Source: Eilatimonas milleporae
GTDB taxonomy: Bacteria; Pseudomonadota; Alphaproteobacteria; Sphingomonadales; Kordiimonadaceae
DNA length: 64,000 bases
Assembly: GCF_003688555.1 (NCBI RefSeq)
Contig: NZ_REFR01000014.1
Location: 248,001 to 312,000, forward strand
Reading direction: 5' to 3'
Below the pieces are notes generated by a model. It worked only from the letters and a program-made list of their open reading frames with translations. It was not told where the DNA came from and searched no databases. How positions within the stretch are numbered: the stretch's first letter is position 1; each line of letters starts with the position of its first letter. Positions 16,687-25,011 of this stretch are shown here, one piece after another. Position numbers and translations under genes: made by a program.

Positions 16687-19320
16687 TCAATACCTATAGC
16701 TCAACCGCAAGCCCGCCGTGAAGGGGCGGATGACCGTCACCCGCTCCCGGTCGAAGACGAAATTATTGGCCAGTTCGCCCCGCGTGTCGGTGATATTCTC
16801 AAGGAACAGATCGACCGACCAGGCATCGCGCCGGACCCCGGCCGCGAAACCGAACGTGGTCCAGTCGTCGATCTCCGCCGCGTTGATCTCGATGATGTCG
16901 CTGCGCTGCGAGCCGGTATGGACGATCTGCGGCTGGATATAAGCCGTCATGTCCCGACCGGCGTCCCATTCGTACCGGGCGCGCAGATTGGCGGAAAAAC
17001 TCGGCGCAAAGGCAAGCTCGGACCCTTCGATCACATCGTCCGTCGGCACCAGGACATCCGTGATCTCGGTGTCGAGGATCGAGAAGGCACCCGCGAAGGT
17101 CAGCCCCTCCACCCCGGCCGGGGCATAGATGAAATCACCCTCGACGCCGTAAATCTCCGCATCCGCCGCATTGGCCGAAAAGAACAGATTGACAATCGAC
17201 GGGTCGAAAATGGTGGTTTGCAGATTTTGTACATCGACGAAAAAAGCGTTGCCGTTGAAACGGACCTGGCCCTCGAACAGGTCGAGCTTCCAGCCAATCT
17301 CATAATTGATGACCTCGTCGGTCTCCAACTCGAACGGCACAACGAAGCCGTCCGGGCCGAGCGCCCCGCCCGGCCGGTTCAACAGGCCGGGGCGGAACCC
17401 TTCCGAGAAGGTGGCGTAGAAAAGCGTGTCCTCGGTGGGCGTGATGCTGATATTCGCCTTGAAGATCACGCCGCTGGTCTCGGCCACATCCGGGGCGTTG
17501 ATGGCGTTGATGATCTGGCCGGCCTGGGCTTCCGATACCCCGATGGCGTCGACAATGCTCTGCACCGTGTCCGACGTGTCGAAGGTCTGGTGCAGCGACG
17601 TGTCGCACGATCCCCGGAAGGTCACCTGCCCGTCGCCATTGTAGATATCGCTGATATCGGTGCCGAAAGCATTGGCGTCCGCCTGGAACGAGTTGCAGAA
17701 GGAGGCATTGGCGCTGCCCTCGAAATCCACCTCGATATCATAGTAGCGGGCGCCGAATGTGACCGCGATCAGGTCCGGCACCACATCGAACGTGGCTTCG
17801 CCGAACACCCCGAACTGCTCGTCGGTGCGCCGCACATCGTTGCGGAAAATCACCCCCGCTGGAAACGGCCCGTCGTCCGAGCGGAACCCGGTCGTAAAGG
17901 GAAAATTGGGCGAAAACCCGGGCGAGCCGAAGACATCGGCGACGATAGAGCCCGGATAGGTATAGTCGTTGCGCTCATCCAATTGCAGATCGCTGTAAAA
18001 CCCGCCGGCGGTCAGGCGCAGGCGGTTTTCAGCCGGCGTGTTGAAACGCAGTTCATGGGTCTGCACCGTCGTGTCGGTGGTCGAATTCACAAACATGTTC
18101 GGCGGCTGGCAGGTCCCGCTCGGGGTCGCTTCACCGGGATAGCTGACACTGCTGTCACAGATATAATAGGGCAGATACTGGCCAACGAAGAGATAGTCGG
18201 TATAGTCGACGCGCTGATCGGTTTCGCGGTCGGTGAACGCCCCGCTGTAAACCACGTCCAGCGCGCCCAGACGCCCCTCCACCGTCCAGCTGGTGTTGGA
18301 GAAATCGTCCTCCAGCCGGTCGTCCTCGAAACGGCTCACCGACAGATCGTCGTCATCGTCGATCTCCGGATCGATGAAGAAGACCCCGTCGGACTCGATG
18401 CTCTGGCGCGCGTGCGTCACCGTCAGGCGCCAGTCGGCGTTGAACTCATACAGTGCTCCGAAGCGGAACCCCGTATACTGGGTGTCGTTGAAGTCGTCCT
18501 CGGCGATGGCGGAATTGTCCGCGTCCAGGAATGTAACGTCGGACAGGTCCGCCGTGCCCTGGAACCCGGCCCGCTGGGCAGACACGGGCACGCCGTTCGC
18601 CCGCATCGTGCCGGCCGGGCGGAACCGCGCACTTTCTCTGGCACTGCGGGTGCCCGCCACATTATCGATATAGCCGCCCTGATCGTCCACATAGGCGACG
18701 GCGCGCACCGCCAGTTTCTCGGTCACCGGCAGGTTGATGATGCCTTCGACCTTGGTGCTCATCTCACCGCCCTTGGTGAAGGCGATACCGAAATTGGTGA
18801 TGGCTTCCGTCTCGTTCAGCCGCGGCTTGTTGGTAATCAGGCGGATGGTCCCGGCCTGGCTGGATGCGCCGAACAGGGTACCCTGGGGACCGGCCAGGAC
18901 CTCGACGCGTTCAAGGTCGGCGGCATACACATCCAGGTTCCGGCCCGGCTGCGCAAGCGGCTGCTCGTCAAGGTAAAGGGCCACATTGGGGGCAAGGCCA
19001 GCCACGCCAGCTGTCGTCAGATTGGGCGTGGTCGACGCCAGGCCGCGAATGTAGATTGTGCTCTGGCCCGGACCCGAGCCGCCGGCGTTGACGCCCGGCA
19101 GCTGCTGCAGATAGTCGACAAAGACATCCACATCCAGATCGTCCAGCGCCGCGCCGGTCAGCGCGCTGACGGCAACCGGAATATCCTGGGTGCTTGCCAT
19201 CCGTTTGGTCGCGGTCACCTGGATTTCTTCAATCCGGTCCTCTTCCCCATGGGCGGGGGCGTTTGTGATACCGCTCGCGGCGGCAAGCGCCACGAGCGAG
19301 ACGCCAGCGTTGAACCTCAT
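16687..19320 (-). CDS. TonB-dependent outer-membrane receptor
   Basis: The 877-residue protein has a signal peptide (MRFNAGVSLVALAAAS), a TonB box-like EEIQVTATKR, a plug domain to about residue 170 (GPQGTLFGASSQAGTIRLIT) and a beta barrel ending in the aromatic terminus LRLSYRY. It takes up a ligand too large for porins using TonB and the proton gradient. The ligand is not readable; the linked TPR-sulfotransferase suggests a shared substrate or modification. A TonB-like protein occurs at 51.3-51.7 kb. Upstream lies an AT-rich palindrome. Confidence 0.95.
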   Translation of the reverse strand: MRFNAGVSLVALAAASGITNAPAHGEEDRIEEIQVTATKRMASTQDIPVAVSALTGAALDDLDVDVFVDYLQQLPGVNAGGSGPGQSTIYIRGLASTTPNLTTAGVAGLAPNVALYLDEQPLAQPGRNLDVYAADLERVEVLAGPQGTLFGASSQAGTIRLITNKPRLNETEAITNFGIAFTKGGEMSTKVEGIINLPVTEKLAVRAVAYVDDQGGYIDNVAGTRSARESARFRPAGTMRANGVPVSAQRAGFQGTADLSDVTFLDADNSAIAEDDFNDTQYTGFRFGALYEFNADWRLTVTHARQSIESDGVFFIDPEIDDDDDLSVSRFEDDRLEDDFSNTSWTVEGRLGALDVVYSGAFTDRETDQRVDYTDYLFVGQYLPYYICDSSVSYPGEATPSGTCQPPNMFVNSTTDTTVQTHELRFNTPAENRLRLTAGGFYSDLQLDERNDYTYPGSIVADVFGSPGFSPNFPFTTGFRSDDGPFPAGVIFRNDVRRTDEQFGVFGEATFDVVPDLIAVTFGARYYDIEVDFEGSANASFCNSFQADANAFGTDISDIYNGDGQVTFRGSCDTSLHQTFDTSDTVQSIVDAIGVSEAQAGQIINAINAPDVAETSGVIFKANISITPTEDTLFYATFSEGFRPGLLNRPGGALGPDGFVVPFELETDEVINYEIGWKLDLFEGQVRFNGNAFFVDVQNLQTTIFDPSIVNLFFSANAADAEIYGVEGDFIYAPAGVEGLTFAGAFSILDTEITDVLVPTDDVIEGSELAFAPSFSANLRARYEWDAGRDMTAYIQPQIVHTGSQRSDIIEINAAEIDDWTTFGFAAGVRRDAWSVDLFLENITDTRGELANNFVFDRERVTVIRPFTAGLRLSYRY

Positions 19321-19433
19321 AGATATGTGCCCCTGTTGGTTTGGCTTCTGTTTTTGGCGGCCGTCCGGAATTTTCAGGACTTTCAGGACAGGGCCGGGAT
19401 GTGACCCGAGCTTATAGGATCACTTTTCTTTGA

Positions 19434-19450
19434 ATTCAAATAATTTGAAT
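19434..19450. promoter_or_regulatory. ATTCAAAT-a-ATTTGAAT palindrome
   Basis: This perfect 8+8-bp inverted repeat lies 4 bp past the BCCT transporter stop and about 115 bp before the receptor start. It could be an operator for the receptor promoter. It lacks the GC stem expected of a terminator. Confidence 0.35.
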
Positions 19451-19453
19451 ACA

Positions 19454-21466
19454 TCAATTCATGCTGCTTGCCATATCGCGTGCCAGATGCAGGAAATGCA
19501 TGTGCCTGTTATACTGGTTCAGCACTTCGTGGATGATCTGCTCGCGCGTGTATCCGTATATGTCGTAATCCTGCCCGCCCTCGGCCAGAAACACCTCGGC
19601 CCTGTAATGCGTCTCGGGACGCGTGACCTCCGGGTCCGTGTCGGCGAAGGTGAACGCCGGCGCGCGGTAGCCCTTGGACTGCACCGCAAACCGGAAATCC
19701 GGCTCATTGACATGGCGGATGGTCAGCACCGCCCCCTGGCTGTCCACGAACGCCGTCGCGGTGCAGTCATGCGCCGTCACTTCCCTGGACACCTCCTGCA
19801 GGGCGGGCCGGACGGTCTCCGCCAGGAAGGTGTCGACCCGCTCCCGTGTCGGCTGGCTGAGAATGGCGTTAAGCCTTATCTTCCACGGCATGCCGGTGGC
19901 CGGCGGTGCGATATCCGGTGCCACTTCCGCCCCGCGAGCCTTGGTCGCCTCGACCAGCAAGCCGCGCATCAGCCCCACAAGCGCGAAGATCAGCACCATC
20001 GCGAACGGTAGCGCGGTCGCCACTGCGGCCGCCTGCAGCGCCGCCAGCCCGCCCGCCAGCAACAGGACGGCCGCGACCAGACCCTCGCTTACGGCCCAGA
20101 ACACCCTCTGCCACACCGGATTGTCCGTACGGCCGCCCGCGGTGATGATATCGATCACCAGACTGCCGCTGTCGCTGGAAGTGACGAAAAAACTGATGAC
20201 CAGCACGGTGGCGACCAGGGACACGACCTCCGACAGGGGAAACTGTTCCAAAAACACGAAAAGCGCCACCGGCAAATTGTCCGTCACCCTGTCGGCGATC
20301 ACGGTGGCACCGCCGTCGATCATATCCAGCGCCGTGTTGCCGAAACTCGTCATCCACAGAAAGGTCAGGAGGCTCGGCACCAGCAGGACGCCGAGGACGA
20401 ATTCCCGGATCGTGCGCCCCCGGCTGACCCGGGCGATGAACATGCCGACAAAGGGCGACCAGCTGATCCACCACCCCCAGTAAAAAATCGTCCAGGTGCC
20501 GATCCAGTCTCCGTCGGCACCGTAAATGCCGACCCTGAGCGACCGGTCGATCAGCGTCCATGCATAGCCGCCCAGATTCTCGGCAAAGGCACCGAAGATC
20601 AGAACAGTCGGCCCCACCGCGATCACGAACAGCAACAGCGCCAGCGCCAGCACAAGGTTCATTTCCGACAGGCGCTTGATACCGACGTTAAGACCCGAGA
20701 CGACCGACACCGTGGCCACCGCCGTGATCGCCGCGATCAGCACGATCTGCGTCCCGGTGCTCATCGGCAGGCCGAACAGATGGCTCAGACCGCTGTTCAC
20801 CTGGGCCACCCCGAAGCCGAGCGAGGTCGCGACCCCGAACAGCGTCCCCAGCACCGCAAACACATCGACCGCATGCCCCACGGGGCCGTAAATCCGCTCG
20901 CCGATCAGCGGATACAGCGCCGACCGTATCGTCAGTGGCAATTTGTGGCGATAGCCGAAATAGGCCAGGGTCAGCCCCACGGCCCCGTAAACGGCCCAGC
21001 CGTGGACGCCCCAGTGGAAAAAGGTCGCCTGCATCGCCTCGCGCGCCGCCGCGACCGTGCGCGGTGCCGCCGTCGGCGGCAGGGTATAATGCATCACCGG
21101 CTCCGCCACCGCGAAGAACATCAGCCCGATGCCCATGCCGGCCGAAAACAGCATGGCGAACCAGCTCGCGAAACTGTAATCGGGCGTCGCATCGTCCGGC
21201 CCCAGCCGCGTCGCCCCAAACCGGCTGAAAGCCAGCATCAACGCAAACACCAGAAATCCCGTCACCGCCAGCGCGTAGAACCAGCCCCAGGTGTCCAGAA
21301 TCCAGGTATTGAGACCGGAAAACGCCGCCCCCGCCGTTTCCGGAAACCCGGCGGCGAACACCACCAGGACAAGGATCAAAAGCGCCGCCGGCAGAAAGAC
21401 GGCGGGCAGAACCCCGGCCCGCAGCTGCCCCTCGAGGGGATTGTCGCTACCATATATCATGAACAT
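19454..21466 (-). CDS. betT: BCCT family (choline/betaine/carnitine) transporter, BetT-like
   Basis: The transporter has about 12 membrane helices with family motifs GMGIGLMFFAVAEPVMHY, the tryptophan-rich TM8 segment FYWGWWISWSPFVGMFIAR, and the arginine-rich loop RGRTIREFVLG. A long cytoplasmic C-terminal domain ending in IIHEVLNQYNRHMHFLH is typical of BetT, which takes up choline by proton symport. ATG 21466 is used; ATG 21460 and a TTG at 21517 are alternatives, none with a strong ribosome binding site. No betAB genes are nearby, so the substrate could also be betaine or another quaternary amine. Confidence 0.92.
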   Translation of the reverse strand: MFMIYGSDNPLEGQLRAGVLPAVFLPAALLILVLVVFAAGFPETAGAAFSGLNTWILDTWGWFYALAVTGFLVFALMLAFSRFGATRLGPDDATPDYSFASWFAMLFSAGMGIGLMFFAVAEPVMHYTLPPTAAPRTVAAAREAMQATFFHWGVHGWAVYGAVGLTLAYFGYRHKLPLTIRSALYPLIGERIYGPVGHAVDVFAVLGTLFGVATSLGFGVAQVNSGLSHLFGLPMSTGTQIVLIAAITAVATVSVVSGLNVGIKRLSEMNLVLALALLLFVIAVGPTVLIFGAFAENLGGYAWTLIDRSLRVGIYGADGDWIGTWTIFYWGWWISWSPFVGMFIARVSRGRTIREFVLGVLLVPSLLTFLWMTSFGNTALDMIDGGATVIADRVTDNLPVALFVFLEQFPLSEVVSLVATVLVISFFVTSSDSGSLVIDIITAGGRTDNPVWQRVFWAVSEGLVAAVLLLAGGLAALQAAAVATALPFAMVLIFALVGLMRGLLVEATKARGAEVAPDIAPPATGMPWKIRLNAILSQPTRERVDTFLAETVRPALQEVSREVTAHDCTATAFVDSQGAVLTIRHVNEPDFRFAVQSKGYRAPAFTFADTDPEVTRPETHYRAEVFLAEGGQDYDIYGYTREQIIHEVLNQYNRHMHFLHLARDMASSMN

Positions 21467-21710
21467 GAACTCATACTGTTTGCCCACTGGATAAGGCCGT
21501 CTATGCTTCGAGATCAATTAATTTGTTCTCAAATAATATAGACGCATGCCATAAAGCGGCACACCGGCAACCACACTCTGGCAACAACACTCTGACAACG
21601 ACCTCTCTCCCTGCGGCCATGAACGACGGGCGGGAAGGGTGAACCTCTGCACATCAAGGATATTAAGAGGGGCCAGGGCAGCGTCCGTTTAAGCGAGGCT
21701 TTGGCAAAAG

Positions 21711-21748
21711 CGGTACCCTTTTGGGGTGTACATCCCAAAAGGGTACCG
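21711..21748. repeat. 15-bp-stem perfect hairpin upstream of the transporter
   Basis: CGGTACCCTTTTGGG and its exact complement flank an 8-nt spacer GTGTACAT. No T-run follows on either strand. It lies in the 305-bp gap between the RTX remnant and the transporter and may mark an element edge or work as a terminator. The rest of the gap shows nothing. Confidence 0.5.
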
Positions 21749-21771
21749 GCCACAGGGAGCGGTTTTCTCGT

Positions 21772-22688
21772 CTAGATCAGGATGGTCATATCCGCCAGAT
21801 CAAGCGGGGTCAGCCCTGCCAGCGTAACGGACTGGGGCACTGCGTCCATGCCCGCGCCAAGATCGATGATCAGGGCCGGATTGCCGTCGCCAGCACATCG
21901 TCCGGGGTGTCAAAATCCCTTGCGGCATAGCGCAGGTCGAGAATGTCATCGCTCGTGACAAAATCCGCGATGCGGTCGTTGCCGGCCAGGCGTCCGAAAG
22001 TAAAGCTGTCGCTGCCCGTCCCGCCGGTCAGCGTATCGTCGCCGTCGCCGCTGAACAGGATGTCATGGCCCAAACCGCCCCACAGCACATCGTCGCCGTC
22101 GGACCCGAACAGCAGGTCACTCCCGGTGCCGCCATTGATTGTGTCATGCCCGATGCTGCCGCCCAGCCTGTCAGCGCCGCCGGCGCCGTGCTTCACATCA
22201 TTGTCCGCGCGCCCCCAGATGAACTCGTCCCTGTCGCCGCCGATCAGGCTGTCAGACCTCGGCGTCCCGACAAGGGGCGGCAGGCCATCCGGGTCGCTGA
22301 CCGCGAGGGTGAAGCGCGCGCTGTCCGATATCTGCGGGCTGCCGTCACTGACGCGAAAGACAAAATCCGCGTCCGCCCCGCGCATATGCGACATGTATAC
22401 CAGCCCACCGGCGGCTATATCGCTCGCCTCGATGGACTGTCCCGCAACGACGGCGTCTCCGTTCAGGCTCAGGATGCCGATCTCCGGCAGGCTGTCGATG
22501 ATGACGGCATCCAGGGGGTCGCCGTCGGCATCGTCGAAGGGAAAATCTCCGGTGGTGAAGGTGTAGCTCTCGCCCGCGTCCATGTCCGCCGATGTATCGC
22601 CCGTCGACGGCCCGCTGTTCGGCGGTGGCGGCGGCGGAACGTTTCCGGCCGTCACCGTGGCCGACAGGCCGGGGTTTGCCGTATCCGT
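21772..22688 (-). pseudogene. RTX-type calcium-binding protein fragment, frameshifted
   Basis: Downstream of the ParE fragment the frame encodes a proline run, a cadherin-like segment (SLPEIGILSLNGDAV) and then RTX nonapeptides such as GGTGSDLLFGSDGDD and GGLGHDILFSGDGDD, the calcium-binding repeats of secreted type I-exported proteins. The frame stops at 21870. The adjacent frame continues exactly where family members would, with NPALIIDLGAGMDAVPQSV and an end at 21772, so one base is missing near 21885. The N-terminus of the parent protein is absent. This is a decayed 3' part of a secreted RTX gene. Confidence 0.8.
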
Positions 22689-22793
22689 TCCGCGATGATA
22701 GTGTTCAGCCTGCTGCTCGCCAAACAGCGTATGTCCTTGCAGATAGATATCCATTATATCGTCTTCGGCTTTGCGGGTAAGCTTGCAGGACAT
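22689..22793 (-). pseudogene. ParE toxin 5' fragment fused to the RTX remnant
   Basis: The first 35 codons (start 22793) give KLTRKAEDDIMDIYLQGHTLFG and EQQAEHYHRG, the conserved N-terminus of RelE/ParE toxins. The frame then passes straight into unrelated RTX sequence, so the toxin core and its C-terminal strands are lost. The start lies 6 nt after the ParD stop, as in an intact parDE operon. The result is an antitoxin without a toxin. Confidence 0.8.
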
Positions 22794-22799
22794 TCAGGA

Positions 22800-23042
22800 T
22801 CAGACGTTTTTGGTACGTGCGCGGGCCTCTTTAAGGATGTCATCCATGGATTTGTCGCTGACGCCACTTTCCAGACCTTCGGACACCAGAGCCTGAATAT
22901 GCGCTATCTTGTCCTTGCGGTCCTGATCTTCACGGATGAGGTCACGCACATAGTCACTGGCGTTACTGTAGCGGCCAGTACGGGTCTGGCTTTCAACCCA
23001 GTTTTTCATCTCATCGGGCAGGGAAACGTTCATCGTCGCCAT
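22800..23042 (-). CDS. parD: ParD-like antitoxin
   Basis: The 80-residue protein has the ribbon-helix-helix DNA-binding N-terminus (MNVSLPDEMKNWVESQTRTGRYSNASDYVR) and a charged C-terminal tail that in ParD wraps the toxin. GGAGG lies 6 nt before ATG 23042, which decides the start. It would repress its own promoter. The toxin gene after it is truncated, so it may serve only as a free regulator or as immunity to related toxins. An AT-rich spacer with TTGACA (minus strand, 23093-23098) lies upstream. Confidence 0.85.
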   Translation of the reverse strand: MATMNVSLPDEMKNWVESQTRTGRYSNASDYVRDLIREDQDRKDKIAHIQALVSEGLESGVSDKSMDDILKEARARTKNV

Positions 23043-23176
23043 GTCGCCACCTCCATCTTTCATGGAATGCTATGGCATAATTTGGCAAAAATTGTCAATT
23101 TTATCTCTATCCGCAACTAATTTTTAATGGCAAAGTGTTCTGCTAGCTCATCCTAAGCTGTTGCAATAACCTGCAA

Positions 23177-25009
23177 TCATCCGTTGAGAGCGGAGAGCGC
23201 TTTATCGACGTCGGCTTCAACGGACCCCAATTGGGATACTGCTCGTGCAATACACGATCGAACATCTGAATGGTTCATTCGCCAAGACGACATCACCTGC
23301 GTTCCACAGACGCTCATCTCGCGAATGGCTGTTTCAATGGTCTCATCGAGGGCGCGCTCAAGTGAAAATCGGTAGACATCGATTGAACAGTGCTGTGCAT
23401 ATGCTTCAAGGCCATCCAAAATCGGTTTTCGGGCTTGTACAATCCCCATTATGCCGAATTCTGCTGATACGCTCGGCAGATAAGGTGGACTGAAGTTGTT
23501 GAGGGCTTCGGGCAAAGCCGCATGTTTCAAACGATCTGCAATGGTTGCGCGAGTGATCGGCCACGTCTTATTCGGGTCGACAAATGTGGCAGCAAGTTCA
23601 GACCAAACATCTTCGATGGTTGCAGAAACCTTTTCCTCGAAACAACGCGCGATCTTCTGACGTACCTTGAATTCTTTAGAGTGAATTTCATCACGCCAAC
23701 CACCAAGATGGATTGCAACGACAATATCCTGAACGCGCACTTGCTGCTGGACCCGCCGCACTTCATCAAGCAAGTCATCCAAATGGTACTCTGCTGCAGA
23801 CAACACTGAGGCTTTGATTGCTTTGAATTCATGTACACCGGCAGACATGATGTTAGTTATTGAAGTCACTGTGGCTGGTCGTAGCGCTGGGATTGAATCG
23901 GAAACGAGTTCACTCCCCTGCGCGGCCAACACTGAAAGGTAGTCACCTCTCTCGCGCACGATTTGAACTATCAACTCAGCAGCCGCTTGAACGCAACTTT
24001 TGTTGCCAATGACTAATCGGTCTGGTGCTGTTTTGACGACATCTTCAAACCAATTCGAAAAAGCCTCCGTCTCGGGTTTGAAGGCTGAGAGTACATCATC
24101 AGCCACCTCAGAATAAACGCGACGAGTGTCTAAAACGAAGATGGTGTCAGGCGGAACAATGTCTGCGTTCTCGCACGCTAGCACAAACCCTTCACGAAAT
24201 GCTTCGATGTCTTCGGCAGTCTTTTCGACGGACAGATCATCGATAGAAACATTCACGATCACAGCAGAAACATCAATGGAACGCGCAGCCAAAGTACCCA
24301 TCAATCGTATCGCCGGACCATGCGCACGTCCCCGCGTCACCACGACAATATCAGCTCCTTCAATCAATCCGGCAGGGGGCGGTTTCGACGAATAACGGTC
24401 GTTGACACCTTCAATGCCTGGCAAATCGAGCAATTGGACACCGTGTGGGAGACGTTCTGTTTTGATATCTGCAAAAGCGTAGGCCACGCGGTCGCGCACA
24501 AGTGCCGACTTTAGCTGTTTAGCCGACCGTCTCCCGTGCCGCTCTCGACCGCCAAACGGCCAAAGCAAACGCCATAACCAGAATCTCTTTGGTCGAACCG
24601 CTCCAAAGTCGACGGAATCTGCCAGCGGTGCGTTATTTTCCCCGCTCGGAAGATCAAATTGAACAATCAATCGAAGGGCCGTTTCCGGTGTCTTGATGTG
24701 CACCTCGCCGTCCACATCGACTATCCGCCAATGTGGCTCGCCATTTGCCGCCGCAAAGATAATGGGAACAGCTGTAGACGGCCTTGAGGCATGGGTTGGT
24801 GCGTAGGGGCTGCCTAACAACGCATTGACCAAACTTGACTTGCCTACCCCTTCACCACCTACTATGGCGATACGAGGTTGGCTATACACGAAGCGCGTTC
24901 GCAATGCGTCTAACGCCTCTTGAATTGCCGATGAGGGTGGCTCAAGTTTGGCTGCAGCCGCATCTAGTTCACTTAGAACCTTGCGAAAAAGGTCCCCCTG
25001 AATCATCAT
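23177..25009 (-). CDS. Dynamin-like GTPase, second of a pair
   Basis: This is a large P-loop GTPase of 610 residues. The G1 motif GGEGVGKSS is at about 51-59, G3 DLPGIEG at about 195-201 and a possible G4 NVSIDD at about 253. Between G1 and G3 is a basic, tryptophan-rich insert (KRFWLWRLLWPFGGRERHGRR region, split here only for description) that could touch membrane. The rest is helical, as in bacterial dynamins. No long hydrophobic paddle is seen, unlike its partner. It starts 2 nt after the partner's stop, so the two are co-translated. Base composition is AT-richer than the flanking chromosome. Function unknown; paired dynamins in other bacteria remodel membranes and some act in stress or phage defence. 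Confidence 0.8.
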   Translation of the reverse strand: MMIQGDLFRKVLSELDAAAAKLEPPSSAIQEALDALRTRFVYSQPRIAIVGGEGVGKSSLVNALLGSPYAPTHASRPSTAVPIIFAAANGEPHWRIVDVDGEVHIKTPETALRLIVQFDLPSGENNAPLADSVDFGAVRPKRFWLWRLLWPFGGRERHGRRSAKQLKSALVRDRVAYAFADIKTERLPHGVQLLDLPGIEGVNDRYSSKPPPAGLIEGADIVVVTRGRAHGPAIRLMGTLAARSIDVSAVIVNVSIDDLSVEKTAEDIEAFREGFVLACENADIVPPDTIFVLDTRRVYSEVADDVLSAFKPETEAFSNWFEDVVKTAPDRLVIGNKSCVQAAAELIVQIVRERGDYLSVLAAQGSELVSDSIPALRPATVTSITNIMSAGVHEFKAIKASVLSAAEYHLDDLLDEVRRVQQQVRVQDIVVAIHLGGWRDEIHSKEFKVRQKIARCFEEKVSATIEDVWSELAATFVDPNKTWPITRATIADRLKHAALPEALNNFSPPYLPSVSAEFGIMGIVQARKPILDGLEAYAQHCSIDVYRFSLERALDETIETAIREMSVCGTQVMSSWRMNHSDVRSCIARAVSQLGSVEADVDKALSALNG

Positions 25010-25011
25010 GG

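Noticed and set aside
15568-19404. A 1278-codon open frame on the plus strand
   Set aside because: It lies antisense to the TPR-sulfotransferase and TonB receptor, whose motifs are clear; high GC leaves opposite frames open. The translation has no domain.
19454-24000. Left attachment repeat matching the tRNA-Arg 3' end
   Set aside because: No convincing copy of the tRNA terminal sequence was found by eye, so the left island boundary is not set.
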